Shown here in pieces: positions 25,825-34,062 of a stretch of 64,000 nucleotides of DNA. The notes beneath the pieces were generated by a model. The model saw only the letters and a program-made list of their open reading frames with translations, did no database searches and was not told the DNA's origin. Source of the stretch: Halomarinibacterium sp041392125 (lineage in GTDB: Bacteria; Bacteroidota; Bacteroidia; Flavobacteriales; Flavobacteriaceae); assembly GCA_041392125.1 (NCBI GenBank), contig JAWKMR010000010.1, positions 1 to 64,000 of the forward strand, written 5' to 3'. Position numbers and translations under genes: made by a program. Every line of letters starts with the position of its first letter. Position 1 is the stretch's first letter.

Positions 25825-26640
25825 ATGGGCTTAAAAAGCACTTTTTCTGGAGTATTAAGAAATTTTAATCTTATTTATTTTGCAGATTTACTTCGGTATC
25901 ATTTAATGCGAATAAAAAGTAAAAAGGCCAATACGCTATTCAAAGCTGAAAACCCTTCTATTCCGTTACCTCCGGATTACTTAATGTATGAATCGTTTCA
26001 ATTAAACTACGATAAATACTACCACGAAGGATTTAAAGAAGCCGAGTATATTGCTCATCATTTAAAAAAACATAAAGAACTTAAAGATGTATCCATCTTA
26101 GATTGGGGTTGTGGTCCGGCAAGAATCATAAGGCATTTTCCAAAAATAGCTACTCAAAACTGTACATTTTATGGAACTGACTATAATAAAAAATCAATCA
26201 CCTGGAATTCTGAAAATTTACCGAATATTCAGTTTAACCTGAATACGCTTAAGGCTTCCTTACCTTATAAAAATGACTTTTTTGACATTATTTATAGCCT
26301 ATCCGTGTTAACACATCTTTCTGAAAAACAACATTATGAGTGGATTCAAGAGTTAAAAAGAATTTTAAAACCTCAAGGAATACTCTATATTACTACCCAG
26401 GGTGATAATTTTAAAACAATACTCACAAAGTCAGAACTGGCTAAGTATCAAAATGATTCAATTATCGTTAGAGGAAAAGTAAAAGAAGGACATAGGACTT
26501 ATTCTGCATTTCAACCTGTCGGGTTTATGGAACAACTTTTGAAGGATTTTGAAATTTTAGAACATATTGTCCAAAAGCCTCAAGGTAATTGGAAACCCCA
26601 GGATATATGGATAGCGAAAAAAAGGAGTGCTAGTTCCTAA
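25825..26640 (+). CDS. Class I SAM-dependent methyltransferase
   Basis: 271 residues with a Methyltransf_11/25-type Rossmann core: motif I SILDWGCGPARIIRHF, an acidic motif II region (FYGTDYN), DFFDIIYSLSVLTHLSEKQ, and ELKRILKPQGILYITTQG. An N-terminal helical region of about 80 residues precedes the core. The substrate is unknown. It lies between purA and the OstA-like gene, so a role in envelope or LPS modification is possible but unproven. It begins 18 bp after purA. Confidence 0.8.
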   Translation: MGLKSTFSGVLRNFNLIYFADLLRYHLMRIKSKKANTLFKAENPSIPLPPDYLMYESFQLNYDKYYHEGFKEAEYIAHHLKKHKELKDVSILDWGCGPARIIRHFPKIATQNCTFYGTDYNKKSITWNSENLPNIQFNLNTLKASLPYKNDFFDIIYSLSVLTHLSEKQHYEWIQELKRILKPQGILYITTQGDNFKTILTKSELAKYQNDSIIVRGKVKEGHRTYSAFQPVGFMEQLLKDFEILEHIVQKPQGNWKPQDIWIAKKRSASS

Positions 26641-26658
26641 AAATCAAAGTAAACCTAC

Positions 26659-28437
26659 TTGATATTGAAGACCTCAGTCAAAATATTCATTTTCTTAATA
26701 CTCTTAGTTGGAAGTTTTTCGCATGCCCAAGTAAAAATTATAGACACTACTAAAACTACCAAAGTATCCGTAAAATCAGGCTATTTTGAAAAAAAGCCCG
26801 AATTCCCGGAAGCGCTTATCTACACTCGTGATGAAGCAGGGCAGGTCTATATTATTCACGAAGGGGTAGAAATGTGGTGCGACCAAGCCTTTGTTTATTT
26901 TAAAGACAATTTTGTAAAAGCCTACGGAAAAGTGCGTATCTCTCAAGGAGATACGGTAAGTATGACCAGTAATTATGGAGAGTATAATGGGAATACCTCC
27001 TTTGCCTTTGCAGCCGGTAATGTAACTCTCACCGAACCCAAAACAACCCTTACTACAGATACCCTTTATTTTGACCGTCTCAAACAGCAAGCGTACTATC
27101 GTACCGGAGGAACTGTTCGAGACACAGCAAGTGTATTAACCAGTAGAATAGGTCGATACTATGCTGAAACAAAAAAATATCAATTCCTATCGGAAGTAAA
27201 AATTGTAAACCCAAAATATACGGTAACCTCTCCCCAACTCGATTTTTATTCGGAAAGTGGCGGCGCTTACCTCTATGGCGAATCTAAAATTGTGAGCGAG
27301 ACCAGTACGGTCTATTGTGAAAGAGGATTTTATAATACACGAACCAATATTGGACATTTTGTAAAAAATTCCAGGGTTGATTACAATAATCGTATTCTTT
27401 ACGGCGACAGTATTTTCTTCAACAGAAATACCGGTTTTGCTTCTGCCACCAACAATATTAAAGTATTGGATACCCTCAATAAAAGTATTATTCGTGGGCA
27501 TTATGCTGAAGTTTTTCGGGATCAGGATTCCGTATTTATTACCAAAAGAGCGGTAGCGGTAACCCTTCAGGAAAACGATTCGGTATATGTGCATGCAGAT
27601 ACGCTTCGGGTTACCGGAAAACCCGAAAATAGAATCATTAAAGGTTTTTTCCGTGCCAGAATGTTTAAACAAGGCCTTGAAGGCGAAGCCCCTACCAGTG
27701 GGAAGTGTGATTCCATTTATATAAATGAAAAACTGGGCATTACTAAAATGCTTCGAGAACCCATTCTTTGGAGCGGTGAAAACCAAATGACGGGCGATAC
27801 CATTCATTTATTAAATAACAAACTTACCGATGAATTGGATACCTTAAAAGTGTTTAATAATGCTTTTTTGGTGCAAAAAGACAGTGCCGGGTACAATCAG
27901 GTAAAAGGAGAACGACTTATTGGATTGTTCACTAAAAACCAGCTGGATACTGTAAATATTATTAAAAATACCGAAGTCATCTTTTATTCCAGAAATGATA
28001 AAGAAGAATTGGTAGGCATTAACAACAATACCTCCAGTTCCATTCAATTATATCTCGAAAATCAGAAAATTATAGGGATTCGATTTTTAAAGAAAGTCCC
28101 CGGAAAAGTGTATCCTCCTTCTCAGTTTCCTGAAAACGTAAGGCTTTTGAAAGGTTTTATTTGGCGTGGCGAGGAACGGTTGTTAACCAAGCAGGATCTA
28201 TTTAAAGGAAAACCAGCACCCATACTCCCAAAAATTCAAGGAATTCCATTACCCGAAGACGAAGGCGAATTTTTTGAAGAAATTAACGAAGAAGAAATCA
28301 TCCTACCCGAAGCTTCTAAGTTAAAGCCCAAAGATTTACAAAATCGTGAGGATGATCCTAAATTCAGAACTCAAAAGTCAGACTCTTTAGAGCAGCAAAA
28401 TGAAAAACAAATTAATTCCCCCTTTGAAGGGGGATAG
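26659..28437 (+). CDS. OstA/LptA-like LPS transport protein
   Basis: 592 residues with a signal peptide (cleavage near SHA-Q) and repeated OstA/LptA-type beta strands, for example VYIIHEGVEMWCDQAFVYFKDN, KAYGKVRISQGDTVSM and FYDTLNKSIIRGHYAEVF-like repeats. It should bridge LPS transport across the periplasm. There is no ATG before the signal peptide: an in-frame TAA stands at 26650-26652, and only TTG at 26659 or 26665 can start, so a non-ATG start is forced. The C-terminal residues NSPFEGG and the stop are encoded by a dispersed repeat (28416-28444). Confidence 0.88.
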   Translation: MILKTSVKIFIFLILLVGSFSHAQVKIIDTTKTTKVSVKSGYFEKKPEFPEALIYTRDEAGQVYIIHEGVEMWCDQAFVYFKDNFVKAYGKVRISQGDTVSMTSNYGEYNGNTSFAFAAGNVTLTEPKTTLTTDTLYFDRLKQQAYYRTGGTVRDTASVLTSRIGRYYAETKKYQFLSEVKIVNPKYTVTSPQLDFYSESGGAYLYGESKIVSETSTVYCERGFYNTRTNIGHFVKNSRVDYNNRILYGDSIFFNRNTGFASATNNIKVLDTLNKSIIRGHYAEVFRDQDSVFITKRAVAVTLQENDSVYVHADTLRVTGKPENRIIKGFFRARMFKQGLEGEAPTSGKCDSIYINEKLGITKMLREPILWSGENQMTGDTIHLLNNKLTDELDTLKVFNNAFLVQKDSAGYNQVKGERLIGLFTKNQLDTVNIIKNTEVIFYSRNDKEELVGINNNTSSSIQLYLENQKIIGIRFLKKVPGKVYPPSQFPENVRLLKGFIWRGEERLLTKQDLFKGKPAPILPKIQGIPLPEDEGEFFEEINEEEIILPEASKLKPKDLQNREDDPKFRTQKSDSLEQQNEKQINSPFEGG

Positions 28438-28444
28438 GGGGATG
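28416..28444 (+). repeat. Dispersed CCCCCTT/AAGGGGG repeat, copy 1
   Basis: A 29-bp element with a CCCCCTT-TG-AAGGGGG hairpin followed by TAGGGGGATG. It differs from copy 2 (38869-38897) by one base, and copy 3 is inverted at 49249-49278. This copy overlaps the last codons and stop of the OstA-like gene and ends 2 bp before the aminotransferase ATG. Confidence 0.88.
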
Positions 28445-28446
28445 TT

Positions 28447-29631
28447 ATGCTCGAAGACTTCTTAAAATATCAAACGCAAACCACACCACATCCCTTAGGT
28501 ATGGAGGTTTCTCATGCGAAAGGAAGTTATATTTATGATACCTCTGGCAAGGCGCATTTAGACTTTGTAGCAGGTGTTTCGGCATGTAGTTTGGGGCATT
28601 GTCATCCAGCGGTAGTGAAAGCGGTTAAGGAACAAATAGATAAGTATGCTCATGTCATGGTCTATGGCGAATATGCCCAGCAGCCTGCTGTGGAACTTTC
28701 CAAATTATTGGCTTCTCACCTACCTCCTTCCTTAAATACAACGTATCTAGTAAATAGTGGAACCGAGGCCATTGAAGCTTCCTTAAAGTTGGCTCGAAAA
28801 GCTACCGGGCGTACCGAAATTCTCTTTGCACACCATGCATATCACGGAAATACCATGGGTAGTATGAGTGTGATGGACTATGAGGAGCGTAAAAAACCCT
28901 TTGAGCCGTTAATTCCCGATTGTCACCCTATCCATTTTAATAATCTTGAAGATTTAAAAAAAATTACCTCTAAAACTGCGGGAGTCATTTTGGAAACCAT
29001 TCAAGGAGGAGCTGGTTTTATTCTTCCTGAAAAGAATTATTTAAAAAAAGTAAAAAAGCGATGTGAAGAAATGGGGGCCTTACTTATTTTGGATGAAATT
29101 CAACCTGGTTTTGGACGTACAGGGGCACTTTTTGGATTTCAGCATTTTGAGGTAATTCCGGATATTTTAGTGATGGGCAAAGGAATGGGTGGCGGCTTGC
29201 CCATAGGTGCTTTTACGGCTTCTCATGAATTGATGGCGGCATTAAAAGACAACCCCAAACTAGGTCATATTACTACTTTTGGTGGAAACCCTGTCATTGC
29301 TGCTGCCGCTTTGGCAACGCTCAAAGAAATTACGCAAACTTCGTTAATGAAGGATGTTTTGGAAAAAGAACAACACTTCAGAAAATTATTAAAACACCCT
29401 TTAATAAAAGAAGTTCGTGGAAAAGGGCTAATGTTAGCAGTGATTGTTGAATCTGCTGAAATGGCCACCGAAATAATTTTAAAAACGAAAGAGCAAGGAC
29501 TCATCCTCTTTTGGCTCCTTTTTGAAGGAAAAGCCATACGAATTACCCCTCCCTTGACAATTTCAGAAGATGAAATTACAAAAGGATGCGCCATTTTGAC
29601 GGATATTTTAGACACCTTTGTATCTCAATAA
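28447..29631 (+). CDS. Class III PLP-dependent aminotransferase
   Basis: 394 residues of the ornithine/acetylornithine-type fold. Family motifs are VNSGTEAIEASLKLARKATGR (PLP phosphate loop), HHAYHGNT, ILDEIQPGFGRTG and VMGKGMGGGLPIGAF, with the PLP-binding lysine in GKGMGGG. Annotated relatives are commonly called aspartate aminotransferase family proteins; the amino donor and acceptor cannot be set from sequence. It starts 9 bp after the OstA-like stop and probably shares its transcript. Confidence 0.9.
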   Translation: MLEDFLKYQTQTTPHPLGMEVSHAKGSYIYDTSGKAHLDFVAGVSACSLGHCHPAVVKAVKEQIDKYAHVMVYGEYAQQPAVELSKLLASHLPPSLNTTYLVNSGTEAIEASLKLARKATGRTEILFAHHAYHGNTMGSMSVMDYEERKKPFEPLIPDCHPIHFNNLEDLKKITSKTAGVILETIQGGAGFILPEKNYLKKVKKRCEEMGALLILDEIQPGFGRTGALFGFQHFEVIPDILVMGKGMGGGLPIGAFTASHELMAALKDNPKLGHITTFGGNPVIAAAALATLKEITQTSLMKDVLEKEQHFRKLLKHPLIKEVRGKGLMLAVIVESAEMATEIILKTKEQGLILFWLLFEGKAIRITPPLTISEDEITKGCAILTDILDTFVSQ

Positions 29632-29715
29632 TTCTCTAAAACATCTATTATACAGCCATTTACAGCAAAATTTAATTTGTTGATAATCCTGTTAACAACA
29701 AAAAGGGCACGGCAA

Positions 29716-29744
29716 TTGATTTGCTACTATCATTAGTATATTTA
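29716..29744 (+). promoter_or_regulatory. Probable promoter TTG-N18-TATATTTA
   Basis: TTG at 29716-29718 and TATATTTA at 29737-29744 (one mismatch from TAnnTTTG) are spaced by 18 bp, 26 bp before the ATG at 29771, in the 139-bp gap that starts the TPR gene. The gap also has an AT-rich TTGTT...AACAA inverted repeat of weak strength. Confidence 0.5.
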
Positions 29745-29770
29745 ATTAGAAGAATAGTTAACCCCTGCGT

Positions 29771-31171
29771 ATGCAACTAAGCCCTAACGAGCATAACAAC
29801 TTCTCACTTACCCGATTCGAGTCCATGTTAAAAACGAATGATGTCTATTTCTTCGACTCTGAAGAGTTTGAGGAAATCATTCATTACTACCTCGAAAACG
29901 GAAAGATTGCCCTCGCCAAAAAAGCAACAAAATTGGGCTTGGAGCAACATCCCACCTCTACCAATCTAAAGCTTTTTAGAGTGGAGATGTATATTTTTGA
30001 GAACAAGCTGGAAATAGCAGAGCAGTTACTGGACGAACTCTATCTTTTAGAACAATCCAACGAAGAAATTTACATTCAAAAAGCAAATATTTTTTCAAGA
30101 AGAGATGATCACCAAAACGCCATTAAACTTCTTGAAAAAGCACTCGAAATTACCGAAGACGAGTGCGATGTCCTTTCCTTATTAGGAATGGAGTATCTTT
30201 TTATTGAAGATTACGAAAATGCCAAGTACTATTTTATGAAATGCTTGGAGCAGGATGAAGAAGATTACTCTGCCCTATATAATATTATATATTGTTTTGA
30301 ATTTTTAGATCAAAACGAGGAAGCTATCGATTACCTCAACGATTTTTTAAACAAAAATCCGTATTGCGAAGTAGCTTGGCACCAAGTGGGGAAACAATAT
30401 TACGCCCTTAAAGAGTATAAAAAAGCATTGGCTGCTTTCGATTTTGCTATTATAAGTGATGACCGTTTTATTGGTGCTTATCTGGAAAAAGGAAAAACGC
30501 TGGAAAAATTAAAAGAATTTGACAGAGCCATTGAGAGTTATACTATTACGCTAGGCCTAGACGACCCTACTTCTTTTGCACTATTACGCATTGGGAAATG
30601 TTATGAAAAGATGAACAATAGTGAAATGGCGCTTCAGTTTTACAATAAATGCATCGAAGAAGATGCGTTGTTAGATAAAGCATGGATTGCCATTACCGAT
30701 TTTTATTTCAGAAAACGGAATTTTCAGAAAGCCCTTTACTACATCGAAAAAGCACTCAATATCGATAATGAAAATGTGCTCTATTGGCAACGGTACGCAA
30801 AAATTAACAAGCAATTACAATTGTTTGAAGAAGCAGAGCATGGCTACCGAAAGACCATTGAACTGGGTAATTATGAAATGGACACTTGGCTTTCTCGATG
30901 TGATATTTTACTGAAACTGGGAGAATATGATGCGGCCATCAATAATTTATTTCAAGCCAAAGAATTTTATCCCGAAAATGCTGAAATTGAATATCGTTTG
31001 GCCGGATTATTCTATACCGTTATGGAACACAACAAAGGAGTTTTTCATTTAAAAAACGCCTTAGACTTGGATGAAGATTATGCCTTAATTATTGAAGAGC
31101 TATTTCCTTCTGTTTTTCATACGCAAAGTGTAAAACAATTAATTGAAAATCACCAAAAACCTTCGGTTTAA
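29771..31171 (+). CDS. Tetratricopeptide repeat protein
   Basis: 466 residues almost fully composed of TPR helical pairs, roughly twelve units (for example DCDVLSLLGMEYLFIEDYENA, DYSALYNIIYCFEFLDQNEEA, AYLEKGKTLEKLKEFDRAIE). No signal peptide and no membrane helix, so it should be a cytosolic scaffold. It is widely conserved in Flavobacteria at this position upstream of the DUF368 pair. Partner proteins are unknown. Confidence 0.88.
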   Translation: MQLSPNEHNNFSLTRFESMLKTNDVYFFDSEEFEEIIHYYLENGKIALAKKATKLGLEQHPTSTNLKLFRVEMYIFENKLEIAEQLLDELYLLEQSNEEIYIQKANIFSRRDDHQNAIKLLEKALEITEDECDVLSLLGMEYLFIEDYENAKYYFMKCLEQDEEDYSALYNIIYCFEFLDQNEEAIDYLNDFLNKNPYCEVAWHQVGKQYYALKEYKKALAAFDFAIISDDRFIGAYLEKGKTLEKLKEFDRAIESYTITLGLDDPTSFALLRIGKCYEKMNNSEMALQFYNKCIEEDALLDKAWIAITDFYFRKRNFQKALYYIEKALNIDNENVLYWQRYAKINKQLQLFEEAEHGYRKTIELGNYEMDTWLSRCDILLKLGEYDAAINNLFQAKEFYPENAEIEYRLAGLFYTVMEHNKGVFHLKNALDLDEDYALIIEELFPSVFHTQSVKQLIENHQKPSV

Positions 31172-31176
31172 ATTCT

Positions 31177-31184
31177 TAATTTTG
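31177..31184 (+). promoter_or_regulatory. -7 promoter box TAATTTTG for the DUF368 operon
   Basis: An exact TAnnTTTG match in the 34-bp gap after the TPR gene, 21 bp before the ATG at 31206. A -33 TTG is not apparent. Confidence 0.5.
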
Positions 31185-31205
31185 GGAATCTGAATTATCA
31201 TCAAT

Positions 31206-32228
31206 ATGCATTCCCGAAATTTTTCTCAATATTTTCTAATAACCTTAAAAGGAATTGCTATGGGAGCTGCCGATGCCGTACCCGGAGTCTCAGGAGGAAC
31301 CATTGCATTTATTTCGGGGATTTATGAAGAGTTAGTTACCACGATTAGCAATATTAATCTTTCATTATTTAAAACCCTTAAAAATGAAGGAGTAAAAGCT
31401 TTCTGGAAAAAAGCCAATGCCAATTTCTTAGTTGCACTACTTTCTGGAATTCTCATCAGTTTTGTTTCCTTCATGCGTCTGGCAAAATACCTTATTGAAT
31501 ACCATCCTGTGCTTATTTGGTCTTTCTTTTTTGGACTTATTATAGCGAGTATTTTCTATGTGGGAAAGCAAATAAAAAAATGGCAAATTTCTACGCTGGT
31601 GAGTTTAATTTTAGGAACTGTTATTGCGTATTACATCACCACATTACCCTCTTTGGGCACTAATGAAAGCCCCTATTTTCTTTTTTTTGCAGGTGCTTTA
31701 GCTATCTGCGCTATGATTTTACCGGGTATTTCAGGGTCTTTTATATTAGTGATATTAGGAGCTTATAAAACACTTAGCGATGCCTTGCATGATTTTGATT
31801 TGAAACGGGTGGCCATTTTTGCAGGGGGTGCTTTCATTGGAATTTTAAGTTTTAGTCACGTATTAAAATGGCTTTTTAAGCATTATGAAAATACAACCCT
31901 GGCTTTACTTACAGGGTTTATTGTAGGATCTTTGAATAAAATTTGGCCGTGGAAACAAACCGTTTCGGTATATTCAAAAGAACTGGGAAAAATTGTCCCT
32001 TTTTCCGAAGTTTCACCATTAGGAACCCTTACCGTATTTCAACAGAATAATCAAGATTTCGAATCTTATAAAATCGCTGTGGAAAAAAGTATTGGCCCTT
32101 TTCAATATTCTAATATTAATGATGCTATAGACCCACAGCTACTATTTGCAATCCTATTTGTTTTCATTGGTTTTTTTACCATTTTCTTACTCGAAAAATT
32201 TGCGCATCGTAAAAAAGAAAAGGTATGA
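31206..32228 (+). CDS. DUF368 membrane protein, polyprenyl-phosphate transporter family (first copy)
   Basis: 340 residues with about eight to nine hydrophobic segments and the family signature LKGIAMGAADAVPGVSGGT near the N-terminus, plus a second PGISGSF motif (residues about 175). DUF368 proteins (PopT group) were shown in other bacteria to return undecaprenyl phosphate to the cytosolic face of the membrane, sustaining peptidoglycan and LPS synthesis. It overlaps the second copy by 4 bp (ATGA). Whether both paralogs transport the same lipid is open. Confidence 0.88.
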   Translation: MHSRNFSQYFLITLKGIAMGAADAVPGVSGGTIAFISGIYEELVTTISNINLSLFKTLKNEGVKAFWKKANANFLVALLSGILISFVSFMRLAKYLIEYHPVLIWSFFFGLIIASIFYVGKQIKKWQISTLVSLILGTVIAYYITTLPSLGTNESPYFLFFAGALAICAMILPGISGSFILVILGAYKTLSDALHDFDLKRVAIFAGGAFIGILSFSHVLKWLFKHYENTTLALLTGFIVGSLNKIWPWKQTVSVYSKELGKIVPFSEVSPLGTLTVFQQNNQDFESYKIAVEKSIGPFQYSNINDAIDPQLLFAILFVFIGFFTIFLLEKFAHRKKEKV

Positions 32229-33262
32229 GCAGCACACGAAATTTGAGTGATAGACTATGGCTGGTTCTTAAAGGGCTGGCAATGGGTGCTGCCAATAAAG
32301 TGCCAGGGGTTTCAGGAGGGATTGTTGCCTATGTGGCCGGATTTTATGAAGAATTTATTTATTCACTCCAAAAGGTAAACCGAAAAGCATTTGCATTACT
32401 TTTAAACGGACGATTTAAAAGTTTTTTTCAATACATCAACGGGCGATTTTTAGGGCTTTTAATTTTAGGAATGGTGATAAGCTATTTCAGCGTATCTAAA
32501 ATCTTAGATTATTTAATCGTTCACTACGAGCTGTACGTTTGGAGTGCTTTCTTTGGGATGATTATTGGATCAATTTACTATATTTCAAAAGACTTTGGTA
32601 CTTGGAATAGAAAGTATCTCGCTTACGTTATAGCTGGAATTATGGTAGGGATTGCCATTAGCTTTTTGGAACCAGCCAAAGAAAACACCAACCTCCTTTT
32701 TGTCTTTTTTTGTGGTATGATTAGTGTCTCCGGAATGACACTTCCCGGACTTTCAGGCTCTTTTATTCTTATCTTGATAGGAAACTATGTGCTGTTGTTG
32801 GTAGATTCTGTCAATGCCCTTTTTTATACCATCACCGATGTTTTTCAATGGGATTTTAGCTTTGTGGATAATACGGAACGAGTAGAATTACTGAAAATTT
32901 TACTGGTTTTTTCCTTAGGTTCTTTAGCAGGGCTAGTGTCATTATCGCATGTATTAGCATATGTTTTGAAACATTTTAAAAAAGCCACCAATGCCGTTAT
33001 TATTGGTTTTATTGGAGGCTCTTTAGGGGTTGTTTGGCCTTGGAAAAATAAAGAGTTTGAAACTGATGCTCTTGGAAATATTAAAATTGACGCCGAAGGT
33101 CGGGAAATTATTAAAGATTTTGACAGGTATATTCCTTCAGAATTTTCATTAGAAACTTTTTGGGCAGCTTTCTTTATCCTTATAGGAATAGTCATTGTAG
33201 TAAGTTTAGAACGATACAATAAATCACAAAAAAAGAATGGCAACATACGGACTGTTAGGTAA
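32225..33262 (+). CDS. DUF368 membrane protein, polyprenyl-phosphate transporter family (second copy)
   Basis: 345 residues, a paralog of the preceding gene with the same layout. The N-terminal signature reads LKGLAMGAANKVPGVSGGI, so the DA pair of the first copy is replaced by NK, and the second loop reads PGLSGSF. The start overlaps the first copy by ATGA, and its 3' end overlaps aroE by 26 bp, so translation of three genes is coupled. Divergence in the signature loop suggests different substrates or a heteromeric transporter, but that is inferred. Confidence 0.87.
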   Translation: MSSTRNLSDRLWLVLKGLAMGAANKVPGVSGGIVAYVAGFYEEFIYSLQKVNRKAFALLLNGRFKSFFQYINGRFLGLLILGMVISYFSVSKILDYLIVHYELYVWSAFFGMIIGSIYYISKDFGTWNRKYLAYVIAGIMVGIAISFLEPAKENTNLLFVFFCGMISVSGMTLPGLSGSFILILIGNYVLLLVDSVNALFYTITDVFQWDFSFVDNTERVELLKILLVFSLGSLAGLVSLSHVLAYVLKHFKKATNAVIIGFIGGSLGVVWPWKNKEFETDALGNIKIDAEGREIIKDFDRYIPSEFSLETFWAAFFILIGIVIVVSLERYNKSQKKNGNIRTVR

Positions 33263-33968
33263 AAATATTTCGTATTCTTTTTCAAAGGGGTACTTTACTC
33301 ACAAATTTGAAGCTGAAAAAAGAAATGATACGTACGAAAACTTTGATATTAATTGTATTGATGATTTTCCTGAGTTAATCAACAAAACCCATAAGCTAAA
33401 AGGATTCAATGTAACCATTCCGTACAAAGAAAGTATTATTCCCTTTCTGGATAGACTTGACAATGAAGCACAAAAAATTGGCGCCGTAAACACCGTAAAA
33501 GTTACTAAAAGTGGAGAACTTGTAGGATATAATACAGACCATTACGGTTTTGCAAAATCATTAGAGCCTTTCATCCCCTTTGAGCAAAAAACAGCATTAA
33601 TTTTAGGAACCGGAGGAGCTTCCAAAGCCATAAAATACGTGTTAGATGCTTTTCTGTTTGAATATTTGGTAGTTTCCAGAACCAAAAGTCCCGAAACAAT
33701 TACCTACGCAGAGCTTACTAGTGAAATAATAAATAAGCACTTACTAATTATTAATTGTACTCCTGTGGGAACCTTCCCAAATATTGAGGCATTTCCTCAA
33801 ATTCCTTACCACTTACTAACAAAGCAACATCTTTTATACGACCTTATTTACAATCCTCCCCAAACCGAATTCCTTAAAAGAGGATTTGCTGTCGGAGCCA
33901 AAGTTTGTAACGGACTTACCATGCTGGAACATCAAGCCAACAAGTCCTGGGCTATCTGGAAATCATAA
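33237..33968 (+). CDS. aroE: Shikimate dehydrogenase
   Basis: 243 residues, reducing 3-dehydroshikimate to shikimate with NADPH in chorismate synthesis. Motifs include YGLLGKNISYSFSKGYF (substrate-binding SxS), FNVTIPYKESI with the catalytic lysine, VNTVK, the nucleotide loop LGTGGASKAI and the C-terminal NGLTMLEHQ. It is slightly short (typical 270-290), which is usual in Bacteroidota. The start lies 26 bp inside the previous gene in another frame. Confidence 0.95.
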   Translation: MATYGLLGKNISYSFSKGYFTHKFEAEKRNDTYENFDINCIDDFPELINKTHKLKGFNVTIPYKESIIPFLDRLDNEAQKIGAVNTVKVTKSGELVGYNTDHYGFAKSLEPFIPFEQKTALILGTGGASKAIKYVLDAFLFEYLVVSRTKSPETITYAELTSEIINKHLLIINCTPVGTFPNIEAFPQIPYHLLTKQHLLYDLIYNPPQTEFLKRGFAVGAKVCNGLTMLEHQANKSWAIWKS

Positions 33969-33994
33969 AAAAACCCAAAAACGGGTCACTTCCT

Positions 33995-34024
33995 TTGCAG
34001 TGTGGGCAGTTGTTAGTATCTTTC
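33995..34024 (+). promoter_or_regulatory. Probable promoter TTG-N19-TATCTTTC
   Basis: TTG at 33995-33997 and TATCTTTC at 34017-34024 (one mismatch from consensus), spacing 19 bp, 38 bp upstream of the DUF349 gene ATG at 34063. A small ACCC/GGGT hairpin from 33973 may end the aroE transcript. Confidence 0.45.
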
Positions 34025-34062
34025 AACCATAAAAATTTGTTAGACCCTAAACATTGAAAAAA

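Noticed and set aside
27187..27807. A 206-codon open frame antisense to the OstA-like gene
   Set aside because: It lies fully inside a well-supported gene, has no family resemblance and looks like a frame shadow.
32845..33285. A 146-codon minus-strand frame across the DUF368/aroE junction
   Set aside because: Antisense to two conserved genes; composition follows the sense frames, so it is not a real gene.
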